Shown in pieces: positions 11,457-21,716 of a stretch of DNA of 64,000 nucleotides. The notes beneath the pieces were generated by a model. The model saw nothing but the letters and a program-made list of their open reading frames with translations, did no database searches and had not been told where the DNA came from. Position 1 is the first letter of the stretch. Each line of letters opens with the position of its first letter. A program made the position numbers and the translations under genes. Source of the stretch: Hypericum androsaemum (taxonomy: Eukaryota > Streptophyta > Magnoliopsida > Malpighiales > Hypericaceae); the NCBI GenBank assembly GCA_963995505.1, contig OZ023185.1, positions 16,627,691-16,691,690 of the forward strand, in the 5' to 3' direction.

Positions 11457-11993
11457 GGAAAAAGTCCACTTTAGTACCATGTGGTATCGCTCAAAATCAC
11501 TTTAGTACCCTGTGGTAAAAAATGATCAATCGAGTCATACTTATTCTAATTAACATCAAAAAGGTCCTCGGGCAGCTGCCCGGACCTGTCCGAACCTACC
11601 CGAACCCTGCCCGAACTACGTGGCCAGCCACGTCACCAAATTTTGATGACATGGCGCCACGTGGAGAGGAGGAGGGGGAGGAGGAGGAGGCGGGGAGGAG
11701 GAGGAGGAGGACGCGGAGAGGAGGAGGGGGATGCGGAGAGGTGGAGGAGGAGGAGGACGCGGAGGAGGAGGAGGAGGAGGATGTCCACGTGGTGCCACGT
11801 CATCAAAATTTGGTGACGTGGCTGGCCACGTAGTTCGGGCAGGGTTCGGATAGGTTCGGGCAGGTCCGGGCAGCTGCCCGAGGACCTTTTTGATGTTAAT
11901 TAGAATAAGTATGACTCGATTGATCAATTTTTTACCACAGGGTACTAAAGTAATTTTGGGCGATACCACAGGGTACTAAAATAGACTTTTCCC
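11457..11993. mobile_element. Foldback / long-TIR element (MULE-like), 537 bp
   Basis: Arms 11457-11664 and 11785-11993 are inverted copies of ~208 bp with few mismatches, so the same peptide is encoded on both strands (ORFs at 11522-11833 and 11616-11969). The ends read GGAAAAAGTCCACTTTAGTA and, on the other strand, GGGAAAAGTCTATTTTAGTA. The 120-bp loop is almost pure GGA/GAG repeat. Flanking 9-mers (AAAAAAGTA and AAAAAATAA) are similar but not identical, so a target duplication is only suggested. No transposase is present; this is non-autonomous. Confidence 0.8.
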
Positions 11994-12245
11994 AAAAAAT
12001 AATAAAATTTTCAGCTACCAGACCCACTATGATTTAATAGCTGTACGAACAGCCCCGAAAAAAAATACTTTTTCTTTGATAATGTTAAGGGTAACACTGC
12101 AATAGAAGATTTGTTCCTTGTATTTTTTTTAATACATGTAGTGGTTCTTGTAATTTGGTTAAATTATATTATAGGATTCTTAAAATTGGAATCAAAAAAT
12201 TTCTCCGGCAAAGAGTCACTTGATATAGGTTTAAGGTTAGCCACT

Positions 12246-12486
12246 CCAAACCTTACCTCGCTTTTGTGACATGCTATTTTTTTCACAGAATTTTTCTCAT
12301 TCCACAATGTACTTAGAAAAGCAACTCCTTTTAAGGTAACATGCTCCTAAAGAGAATTGATCCATGTGTATTACCTCATCATATAGTTATCAGAGTTTCT
12401 CCGGTGGTGAAATGCCACATAATACGATAGGTCACAATCGTTTATTTGTTTAGCTGAATTGCCTTATTGAACTACATGGAATTTCA
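12246..12486 (+). repeat. ~245-bp direct repeat, copy 1
   Basis: It shares an almost colinear sequence with 18285-18537, from CCAAACCTTACCTCGCTTTT to GAACTACATGGAATTTCA. Differences are scattered substitutions and a ~13-bp indel. Copy 1 sits downstream of the CNOT9-like gene and antisense to it; copy 2 sits just after the DUF1068 stop. The rest of 11994-12701 shows nothing recognisable. Confidence 0.8.
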
Positions 12487-12701
12487 GTCGCTTCCGAATT
12501 GCTTTATACACGTTGTCTATGGTTCTGTCGCAGTTTGATGAAAGAGCTGCAGCACTTTTCTATACAAACATGTATTAACCTTGGTCTGTTCTAAGTGTAG
12601 TATCTTATTATATCTTGGGTTCCCGTGACATGTTTTTCTCATCTTCGCTTTGCTTGAACTAGTGTTTGCTCGAGTGCTCCAGCAGATCCGTCGCTGGCTG
12701 T

Positions 12702-15042
12702 CTACTCGGACCGAGCAACGACGGAAGAAGACGACTCGCTGCTGTAGAGACGTAGATTGCTGCAAAGCTGTTGCAGACCCTGGAAGGTCGGCTCATCTTT
12801 CTGCAGCAGGGTTATATACATAGAGTAGTTGTAGTGAGTAGCTACTAGTATATGACCGACCCTTGATCATATATATTTTATAACATGAAAATACAGGGAA
12901 GAAGCTTACTGTAACAAATTTAATAACGAATCTTACTTGAACGATGGTGATGAGGGAAGCATCCTTTAGCTCTGAAGGTAGAAGAAACCGCAATCCCTTG
13001 CGTGCCCTGGCATTTCGGAAAGCGACTGAATACACATACAGATTGTTCAAAGATGGCTATGGAAATCAACTGCACTCCCATTTACCTTGGATCCTCTGAG
13101 AGCTTAAGGTAACAGCGAATTACGCGATTCAACCACTGCATTCTGGAAGCCTCAGCGAGATTGCGATCCTTAGAAATCTTTCCGACCATGTTTCCCAGTG
13201 CATTTATTGTGACAATACATCTATCTGCTGTTTCACAGCAATACTGCAGTCCTGGGCCAGTCTCCATTAATTTTTGAAGTATTAAGGTGGCCATCTGTAA
13301 AGAGAAAGCGCCAATCAAATAGAAAAAACAGAAACTCGTGGGAATGGACCAAAGGAAGGTTCGCGGAACATTAATAATCATTAACTCACAGCTTTCGACT
13401 TTTTGACCCCAATGTCCATGGAGACCAAGCAACAATCTATTAGTTGTCGATGCTCGAGACTTGCTGTTACGACTTCCGCGTCATCCTTCTGCAGATAAGG
13501 AAAGAACAGCTTATTCATGCAACTATTGATTGGAGACTCGAATGTTTTCTAATCAAGTACCTTCAAAAGAGCATTAATGACCCTCAGGCTGCCATGTCTT
13601 ATGAACTGTTGAGGTACTGCCGTGCAAATATTATCAATAAAAGGGTACAGGTAACACTGTATGTTAGCTGCAGAGGGAAAAATAGACAGCAATGTTGTCA
13701 AGACAGAAGCACGAGTACAGCGCAACACGGGACGGATCTTCGAATTGTATCTACCAACTATAGTATAACAAAAAACTACTTGAAAAGAGAAAAAGTACTA
13801 GATGGTGAGAATGCCATTGTCATTTGATAGAAACAATCTACCTTTAAGAAACAGGATCTTTGTATCAGGGTGTGTAGCTACACACTGGAAAAGAAAAGCA
13901 CAAAAGCTCAGGCTTTCAGTAAGATGATTATAAAAGAAATAGCATTAATCATGTCCTAATAATTCAATAATCAGAAGTGCATTGTGCAATAACCGCGCAA
14001 ATTACACGACGGCTTTCTGCTATTCATTGGTTCCTTCCTATACTTGAGATTTACTAGTAGACTTCAGATACATTGTACTTAAGAACTAAGGATTACAATT
14101 ACAGGAAAAGACTTGAATAAGCAAAACATGAAAATTTAAGAAGGAAGACTAGCCTCGAGCAACTGAAGAGTGTTCAATACTCGGAGTATCTGTTGCTTTG
14201 ATATTGTTGGGGAATTCAGTGAGACATAGACTGATACTATTTCCTGTAAGAACAAAATGACTTCCACAGTAAATTGCGGAAAAAAAGAGACGGGACCATA
14301 AAACTCGTGAAGGCACTAAGAACCTCAATTATAAGGCTAAATGGTATTATCCCCACCTGCAGAAGTGAAGCAATGGCACCAGAAGAATTCCATAGAAATG
14401 GCGCTACATCTGCACGAACGAACTCGCCCTAAACAAAAGCAGGGAAATTAACTTCAGAAATTTGCATTAGTCTCTCCTTCGTGAAACCCTAAAAGAACTT
14501 CAGAAAAAGCCTCAACATGGATTTGAAGAAAAAGACTAAAAACATTGGTACGAAAATTCGACAATAGGAAAAAGCCTCCATCTCTTTGATCAAAACAACT
14601 TCAGAATTCAAGGAGGTATTATTAACTCTGCAACAAAATAGCAAACTGCAGCGTTCTCGCCTCCGATGGTTCCAATAAATGAGAAAGAAAAGGTTTATCT
14701 TTTACATAAAACCAACAAAACCCAGTTCCATAAAATCGCCATTCTTTGTTCAATCATCACCAAGAACACGAAACAAGAGAAAAGACTGCACCTTTATCTC
14801 CAACAACCAAACGAAACCTTATAATGAAGGGAGAAAAGAACCTAACACCACCACTAAAGCATCAAAATGCTTTCTTTTTTTTATTTACGTACCGCGGTGA
14901 GGAGTTGAAGTGCACGTTCTCGGGTGTTGTAGTCTAGGAGGCCTTGGATCAGGCGGAGAGTGGAGGCGGTATCCTCCGGATGACTGGTCGCCCCCCTCAT
15001 CTGCCCGACTCCGAGTTCTACTTCTTGAGTACGCTTCGACAT
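12702..15042 (-). CDS. Divergent CNOT9/CAF40 (Rcd1-like) protein
   Basis: Nine exons: 14893-15042, 14357-14428, 14154-14243, 13842-13884, 13561-13667, 13390-13488, 13086-13294, 12937-13006 and 12702-12800. They give 312 aa in one frame. The Rcd1/CNOT9 family (PF04078) is an armadillo-like subunit of the CCR4-NOT deadenylase complex. Landmarks in order: RLIQGLLDYNTRERALQLL, VAPFLWNS...IASLLQ, CVATHPDTKILFL, CYLYPF, ATLILQKLMETGPGLQYCC, NRVIRCYLKLSEDPRA and a final EPTFQGLQQL block. The protein is much more diverged than the near-invariant canonical CNOT9: the RxxCEALRxCLP motif reads RARKGLRFLLP and the TTRRWLQQL end is degraded. The third intron starts with GC (GAG|GCTAGT) rather than GT. A (CT)n run lies just upstream. 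It is probably an expressed paralogue, but could be a decaying copy with its frame still open. Confidence 0.82.
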
Positions 15043-15061
15043 TGATTGGTCGTCGCCAACT

Positions 15062-15063
<2 letters not shown>

Positions 15064-15094
<31 letters not shown>
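15064..15094 (+). repeat. (CT)n microsatellite in the 5' flank of the CNOT9-like gene
   Basis: About 15 uninterrupted CT units lie 22 bp upstream of the start codon (GA on the gene strand). Such runs are common in plant 5' UTRs and core promoters. Confidence 0.9.
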
Positions 15095-15095
<1 letters not shown>

Positions 15096-16584
15096 GAGGA
15101 GGGCGTTAAAGTCTTCTACACCTTGAGCTATGTCCTTCGGGTGTTTTAAAGAAGAAGAGGAAGGCGGGAACTTACAAGAAAGAAAGGTGTAGCGGGCCAA
15201 GCCCATTTAGCACTTGATGTTTATTTTATGTTAGTGACCACGTGTACTGTAAGTAGGCAAGTAATGGTGAGTTGGACTCTTGTAATTAGAAATAGCCCTT
15301 TCCAGAAATATAGAAAATTTCTTAGCTCATCCCCGTCCTTGAGCTTCTTCTAGTTTCTTAGCTCAATAACCCTTTTTCTAGCTTCCATGGAACTTCATCT
15401 CGATACTTTAATCAAAGGGGAAGCAAGCAGAGAGCAGGCACTCTCACTCTTTTTCTCGCCTATCTTTTGCTTTGCGAAATCTCTCTTTTTTACGGTAGAG
15501 ATTATGATCGTTCTATCAATGATGTATTTTATATTTGTAAGTTTGAATTCAAATTTTTCTTAATTGAAATACATTTAAATCGATCCTCGTTAATTTTTCG
15601 CATTGTCTTTATATAATATCCACTACTAGATTCTGGGGGACCGGATTAAGTCCGAGAGGACTCTTTTAGACTGTACGAATCAAAGGGAATAAGGACTTGC
15701 CACTAATGACATTTTTGTAAATTAGACAATAATTAAAGTAATATTGGAAAACACGATTTTAAATATACCCAACTACAAAATAAGAATAGGCAGTTACGAA
15801 AGAGAAAATTACGCATAAAAAACTACTTTCGTCAGGAAAAAAACCTAATTTCTACTATAAAAAAACGCCGTGAATGAAATGATAATGATATATTCCGTGA
15901 AGTGAAAATTGTATATCACGTGAAGTTAAAAATGACATACAACGTGAAGTCACAATAGTATACCAGGTGATAAATATTATTCGAAAAGATTTGTTTAAAT
16001 TTCATTCAGAAAGAGCTGTTTAATTTCAGAATCGATCAAAATTAACATATCATAAATTCACGAACAAGATTAAAATTTGATCCACCCTATTTGGGTCTTT
16101 TATGCAATCCACATATTTTTTATAAATAGAATTTTATCATAACCAAAATATAAATCTTGATCAATGTAAACAAAATCTCCACCTTTATACTGTTAGAGCA
16201 AGTTTTTGCAATCCATATTCAATAACACACACCAAGTAGTCTTTTAACCAACAAAAATTAGCTACCAGCCCAGCCCGATAATAACCGCTAACCAACAGCC
16301 CGTAGATGTGGTCAGAATTTACCGGGAAAGAATTATTTTTCCTCTTGATAATATTAATTACCGGGAAGGAGTTACCGGCCCAGTGGAAAAAAGCGTAAAA
16401 TAGCATCATTAGTCGCCGTCGGTGCTCCAAGTGAGAGAGGACGAAACAGAAACCGTGGAAGAACAGAGGACTTGCGCGTCGGGTCTCTTAAAACCTCGCG
16501 ATCCCCGATCTTCATCTACCAGCCCGTAGTCAAAGTCAACCCCCGGATCAATCTAGGGCAGAAGGTTTCCAAACCGGAAGGGAG
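15095..16584. other. Intergenic region between divergent CNOT9-like and DUF1068 genes
   Basis: This should contain the promoters of both divergent genes. A stretch from about 15188 (TGTAGCGGGCC) to 15640 has the look of an old LTR, but no matching target duplication was found. From 15700 to 16440 it is AT-rich, including three degenerate GTGAAGT repeats near 15890-15970. Near 16030 there is a short repeat shared with 10551. Confidence 0.35.
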
Positions 16585-18200
16585 ATGGGCGGGAACCAGG
16601 CGGCGGTTGTGAAGGTGGCGCTCGGGTTGATGGGGCTCTGTATCGGCGGTTACATTTTGGGCCCACCTCTGTACTGGCATTTAAAGGAGGCGTTAAACGA
16701 CACCGTTTCTGCTTCCTCCTCGTGCCCTCCTTGCGTCTGCGATTGCTCTTACGTGCCTCTCCTTACCATCCCCCAAGGTACTCCCCTTCTTTCTTCCCCT
16801 CGCTCCATCTCTTAACTATTGAAATGCAGATCTGGGCGAAAGAAAGATCCGGTTTTTTTCTTCGGGTTTTCCCTTGCGTTGTTTCACTGGTTCAGGTTAG
16901 GGCTTTGGATTTATGTAAAGAATGGATTTTGACGAGTTTTTCCGCCTTTGTGGTATGAACTGGCTCAACCCCGAATTAGTTGGTCCAGTGAGTGTCCGGA
17001 TATCGGATATTTTCAACTAAAAGAAGGGATTTTTGACACGGTTTCCATTGATGCGGTCATATTCGTTAATTTGATCGTTGGATCATTACTAGTGTCACTA
17101 TCTACGGGCCTTGTGGAGTTTTCGGGGTCTAGCATCATAGGAATTGTTTTACAGTGGAATGGAAACTTCTGGCATCTTGAAGGGATACTTGCATACGTTT
17201 TTCGTTCCGATTATATCAAGGCTAATTTCTGGTCTTTGAGGAAATGTATACCACTACTGTTGTTTCGACTGTGTATTTACTCATCATAATTTGGTTTGTC
17301 GATTGCGATTAACTTATTTGTGTTTTTCATCTCTTTTGTTTGTGCAGAATTGCGCAACAGTTCCTTTGCAGGTCAGAGTTTCTTTTCCGTGACCAATTCT
17401 TTCCTGCATTATCAGACCTGATTAACTGGGCCCCTTTTCGTCTTTGTTGTCCATTCTGGTACTTGCACGAACTAGAAACAGACCATGTTTTCGAGCAGTG
17501 TGACCGTTCTGTTAGTGCTGGTCTAAGCAAAACAACCTTAGGGATTCTCTACGAACATGCGACTGTCGCCGAATCTCTTTTCCTCTACTATCATTTCGGT
17601 TTAGGCTGATTACATTGATCTGCTGTTCTGCACACTGCATGTTTTGCATCACCTTGGAGATGCTCTTTCCCTTCTCGCTTGGTAGGTGGGAGACTTGTGT
17701 ACGGTTGTAGTAGCTTTCCACTAACGAACAAGATTTGGAGCTCATTCTGAGATCATACCCGTTATGTTCTAATTGAATTGGTTGCCACAACATATCTATC
17801 TTTGAATTTCCTTGAGGAACCAATATATCATTCTTAGGACCTAGCAATCAAACATTTGTTTTTTTTTTCATCTGCTTCAGATTGTGCAAAGCGTGATCCA
17901 GAGGTGAGTGAAGATGCTGAAAAGAACTTTGTGGAATTACTGAGTGAGGAACTGAAGCTAAGAGAAGCCGAAGCTTTAGAGAGTCAACAACGCGGTGATG
18001 TGGCTCTGCTAGAGGCTAAGAAGCTGGCCTCCCAATATCAAAAAGAAGCAGACAAGTGCAACTCAGGGATGGAAACATGTGAAGAAGCAAGGGAGAGAGC
18101 TGATCTTGCTTTAGCAGCACAAAAGAAATTGACCGCTACGTGGGAGATGAGGGCACGCCAAAGAGGCTGGAAAGAAGGGATAACCAAGGCTAATATATAG
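16585..18200 (+). CDS. DUF1068 protein (ELMO/NKS1 family), Golgi membrane coiled-coil
   Basis: Three exons: 16585-16777, a 24-nt microexon 17348-17371, and 17881-18200, giving 178 aa. The start MGGNQAAVVK leads into one membrane segment (about residues 8-28, GLMGLCIGGYILGPPLYW), then a Cys-rich linker (CPPCVCDC, residues 47-54), then a long charged coiled coil (about 80-165) rich in E/K/A heptads such as ELLSEELKLREAEALE. This is the DUF1068 (PF06364) layout. Arabidopsis members (ELMO1, NKS1/ELMO4) are Golgi proteins reported to scaffold pectin (homogalacturonan) synthesis. The length fits the family (~170 aa). The plus-strand ORFs inside intron 2 are noise. Confidence 0.93.
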
Positions 18201-18284
18201 TCGCAGGGAAGTCCCCTGTTGGCATAACTCACCTATCCTCTTCCCAAACAACTCCATGGAAAGGTATCGGTAGCTGACATGGAT

Positions 18285-18537
18285 CCAAACCTTACCTCGC
18301 TTTTGTGACATGCTATTTTTTGCATAGAATTCTTCTCATTCCACAATGTACTTACGTCGGTTAGAGCCAGAAAAGCAACTCCTTTAAGTTAACATGCTCC
18401 GAAAGAGAATTGATCCGTGTGTGTTACCTCATCATATAGCTATCAGAAATTTTCCAGTGGTGAAATGCCACATATCCATAGTTCACAATCGTTTATTTGT
18501 TTAGCCGAATTGCCCTATTGAACTACATGGAATTTCA
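18285..18537 (+). repeat. ~245-bp direct repeat, copy 2 (in the likely DUF1068 3' UTR)
   Basis: It starts 85 bp after the DUF1068 stop codon and matches 12246-12486 in the same orientation. It probably covers part of the gene's 3' untranslated and termination region. If so, the other copy could be a duplicated 3' flank rather than a transposon. Confidence 0.75.
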
Positions 18538-18947
18538 TTCACTCGCTGATTAAGCAGATCTAGTTGTCGTGTCGTGTTGGCTACTCGGCATCGTCATCCA
18601 AGATTTCTCATGGCCCTCATGTTGGCTTGCCTTCATACCAATGGGTTCTAATTGGTTTTTGGGTATATTGGTTTGTATGTGATGGTTTCTATCTGCTTTG
18701 AGTAATTAGAAGAAGTATCAAGTATAAGCTCTCTGTCCGGCTTAGTTCATAAAAAAAAATCTCAGGATCTGTCATCACCTGAGGTTGATTCCCGCATAGC
18801 AACTTCCTAAAAGGAACGGACCTTTCCCCTGTTAGATGCCATTAGACTTTTATTGATTATAAACCACCAAATTATGTTTGATATATTATAAAACATTATA
18901 AAATTAACTTCCATCATTGGTCAACCAGCACGGTATCATTGATTTAA

Positions 18948-19684
18948 GAGATAATTACTGAGAGGACTCCAGGGTATAGCTCCGAGGACTATGTAGTTTC
19001 CCTACTAATTGATGAGCCCTTATAGTTTGGCTACTATTATACATTCAGGTCCCTGTAGCTGGAATCGACAATTTTTCCGGTGAACTCCCTACCTGAAATG
19101 TCTAAAATACCCCTAGGGGGCTTCTTCCGCCAGAGACATCTTCACATCCTCCACGGTGGCGACGGCGAGGTCACGAACGGCAGTGTTGCTATAGTCGAGG
19201 AGGGAGACTAGGTATCCGAGGTTGGCCTCCTTGGAGACGATAACCGTCGACTTGTCGTCATCGTGGAGGATCTCCAGGACTCGAGCGCCTTCCGCTTGAA
19301 CTTGAGGCCGCCGATCTGGAGTCGGGTGAAGAGGTCCTCGAGGAAGAACACGAGGTGGTTGGGGTCGGAGCCGGGGACGGGGGCAGGATTGGAGAGGACA
19401 ATGGTGGAGGAGTGGTGGAGGACGCCGGATGTGATGAGGAGGTCGAGGTCGTGGAGGTGGAGGGAGAGCGACGCGGCGGCCATGTCGAGGGTCAAACTAA
19501 AGGGACCTGAGGGCATTTTAGACATTTCAGGTGGGGAGTTCACCGAAAAAATCGCTGATTTCGGCTACAGGGACCGGAATGTATAATAGTAGCCAAACTA
19601 CAGGGGCTCAACAATTAGCAGGGAAACTATATGGTCCTCAGAATCTATTTGACTATACCCTGAGATTCTGTATGTAATTATCTC
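18948..19684. mobile_element. Pack-MULE: 737-bp Mutator-like element with captured gene fragment
   Basis: Perfect 9-bp direct repeats TTGATTTAA flank it at 18939-18947 and 19685-19693, the size typical of Mutator-like elements. Terminal inverted repeats begin GAGATAATTAC and extend ~170 bp (18948-19117 against 19511-19684), including a shared ACATTTCAGGT...CTACTATTATACATTC core. The interior (about 19130-19490) is GC-rich coding-like DNA, unlike the TIRs, and is described separately. Confidence 0.85.
19133..19490 (-). pseudogene. Captured ARM-repeat protein fragment inside the Pack-MULE
   Basis: On the minus strand the reading is LHDLDLLITSGVLH, then DPNHLVFFLEDLFTRLQIGG, KRKALES, and, after a one-frame shift near 19280, EILHDDDKST...ANLGYLVSLLDY...AVRDLAVATV. 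This looks like one internal exon of a plant armadillo-repeat protein. It has no proper start, and the frameshift and abrupt ends mark it as a captured, non-functional fragment. The parent gene is not in this window. I recognise the repeat type, not the exact family. Confidence 0.65.
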
Positions 19685-20359
19685 TTGATTTAATAGTAAA
19701 GGTAAAGAGAGATCATCTATAGCTTGTGTTCTGTCCACCGGTATCATTGAATAACATTTCACGGGGAAAAAAGTACTCTTGGGAATAGTTATATTGCTCA
19801 AATTCCGCACTATGTTTTTGATAATCAAATCAAATGGTGTTTGAAGTGATCTTGGGTTGCAAAGCAAAGGAGTGATAGATTTTTTTAGAAAAAAAGTACC
19901 TTGTAGTTCCACCGATTATCACTTGGGTACCCTGTATTTTTTGAACCGTAAAACAGGTCGAACTTATGCGCGAATTTTGACAGTGACTGGTCCCGAGCTC
20001 CGGTTCAATTATTTTTGGCAGAACGGCATCGTTTTAATGCCGATGTGGACTTCCACGTGGTGTAAACTAAGTTGGTCGATGCCGACGTAGCAGTTGGTAA
20101 AATTTTCAAATTAGTACCAAAATTTTTATTTATTTTTTAAAAGCCCTATATAATACTACTAAAAATCCTAACCCTAAACACACTCTCCCTTCCACCCACT
20201 TCTCTTCTTTCTACCCACTCTTTCATTGTCAAAGCTCTATTCCACCCAAACCCTATGCAAGTCATTCCACCACCAAAACACTCCTGGGTTTAACGACCTT
20301 CAGCCTCCACAAGCCCTAACCCCAAGCCCCCAAGCTCCCAAGCCGAACCCAAAATAGTC

Positions 20360-20905
20360 GTGGGTTCTCCATCCTCTAGGCTCCAAGCAGGTACGATTAG
20401 AGTTCCAAGTAGGTACGAGCTGCCATCTTCTAAGCTCCAAGCAGGTACGATTACAGCCTCCAGCATGACGGGTTCTTCCATGAGTATCAATTCTTCCCGG
20501 GCATTCGAGTTCCAGAAATTGAGGGATAGGATATGCGGATGTGGTGTTAGGTCGTCCTTGCGAATGGCTCAGACAAACAAAAATATTGGAAGACGGTTTT
20601 ATGGTTGCGGTAGATACAACGAGTGTGGTGAAAAAAAGTGCAACTTCTTCATTTGGTTCGATCCACCTACGTGCAACTACGGTATGGAAGTGTTGCCTGA
20701 ACTTTTTGCCTCCATTAAGCAAAAAAGAGAGCAAATATCGGGTCTTTCGACAACTGTGGCTGATTTAGAAGCTGAAGGTCAAAAGATGAAAGAAGATCTT
20801 TCTGACATGAAGATTGCATTGTGCAATAGTGAGAAGAAGTGCAAGATCTATCGATTTATTATGTGTGTATTTCTAGTTATCATGTTTGTAATGTATATTG
20901 TTTAA
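20360..20905 (+). CDS. zf-GRF zinc-finger, coiled-coil, C-terminal membrane protein (transposon-borne)
   Basis: 181 aa, one exon. The GRF-type zinc finger (PF06839) spans about residues 59-103: Cys59, Cys61, then NIGRRFYGC (Cys83) and KKCNFFIWF (Cys94). GRF fingers bind single-stranded nucleic acid in other proteins. A coiled coil follows (about 118-160, ISGLSTTVADLEAEGQKMKE), then a C-terminal hydrophobic helix (about 164-181) that should anchor in a membrane. Residues 5-31 contain an internal duplication (SSRLQAGTI / SSKLQAGTI). The start could instead be one of the Met at 36-41. A TATA-like CTATATAATA lies ~210 bp upstream at ~20146, just inside the left TIR. The frame is intact. Confidence 0.75.
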   Translation: MGSPSSRLQAGTIRVPSRYELPSSKLQAGTITASSMTGSSMSINSSRAFEFQKLRDRICGCGVRSSLRMAQTNKNIGRRFYGCGRYNECGEKKCNFFIWFDPPTCNYGMEVLPELFASIKQKREQISGLSTTVADLEAEGQKMKEDLSDMKIALCNSEKKCKIYRFIMCVFLVIMFVMYIV

Positions 20906-21314
20906 TGAACATTGTAATGTATGTTGTGTCTCTGATCAATGAACAACCTCTATAATCTTAGTTGTTTAATGAACGGCAATTGCACAAAATAGCTACCGAA
21001 AAGTGTGATTGCATTTGTCCAAAAGGTGGCTGATTACATAGTTCAAAATGTTGGCCGAATAAGTTGTCCAAAAGTTGGCCGAATAAGGCTAAGCTGAAGC
21101 TGCCTATATGGATGTCCAAAACCATAGATCTAAAGTTAGCCGATATGGATGTCCAAAAGCTAAAGCTAAACTGCCTATTACATTCGACATACTTCAGTTG
21201 AGATTGACAGATTGCTGACTCCCCAATACGGACGTCTTTCTTGGTGCCTTGGTACATATTTTCCTTGTGCTGCCCGAACTTTCGGCAGATTGCTGGCTCC
21301 CCAATATGGACGTC

Positions 21315-21716
21315 TTATCTTTTTTTTGAAAAAACAAAATGTTCATCACTTTTCAGAGCATCATCCAATCTTTTTTGTAACTCAGCAACAGTAGCTATGG
21401 TATCACCTACTTCCACACCATAAACATCAGTAAAATAGAACGGTTTTTGAACCTCAATCATGTGCACGATCTCGACATTGCTAACTATCTGTATAATTTG
21501 TCCATCACCACCCCCAACCGCATCTATCTTATACCATAACTGACACTCGTTCATCCCCAGGGTACCAACATAAAACTGACGTACATCCCAAAAACCAAAT
21601 CGGTCTACATCGTACCCAAAATTAGTCTCAAATGTAGCCCCTCCAATATATTTCATACCTTAGTTTTCCTCCCAAGTTCTACTAAAATGGTACCGCAAAC
21701 GAATTCGCTCATCCAT
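21315..21716 (-). pseudogene. MULE transposase N-terminal domain remnant (PB1-like)
   Basis: On minus, MDERIRLRYHF is followed by an in-frame TAA about 19 codons in, then continues MKYIGGATFETNFGYDVDRF...CQLWYKID...EIVHMIEVQKPFYFTDVYG. This resembles the PB1-like N-terminal domain of plant Mutator-like transposases (about 110 residues). The catalytic DDE and zf-SWIM parts are absent. The ATG at 21714-21716 faces the right TIR, as mudrA does. It is a broken leftover of an autonomous ancestor. Confidence 0.6.

Noticed and set aside
11522..11969. Two overlapping proline/glutamate-rich ORFs on opposite strands
   Set aside because: Both are made by the inverted arms and GGA loop of the foldback element.
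12793..13050. Start of a separate 85-aa gene on minus
   Set aside because: Its KGLRFLLPSELKD part is exon 8 of the CNOT9-like gene; the rest is intron.
21212..21423. Short plus-strand ORFs in the MuDR-like element
   Set aside because: They lie antisense to the PB1-like remnant or in low-complexity spacer and have no domain.
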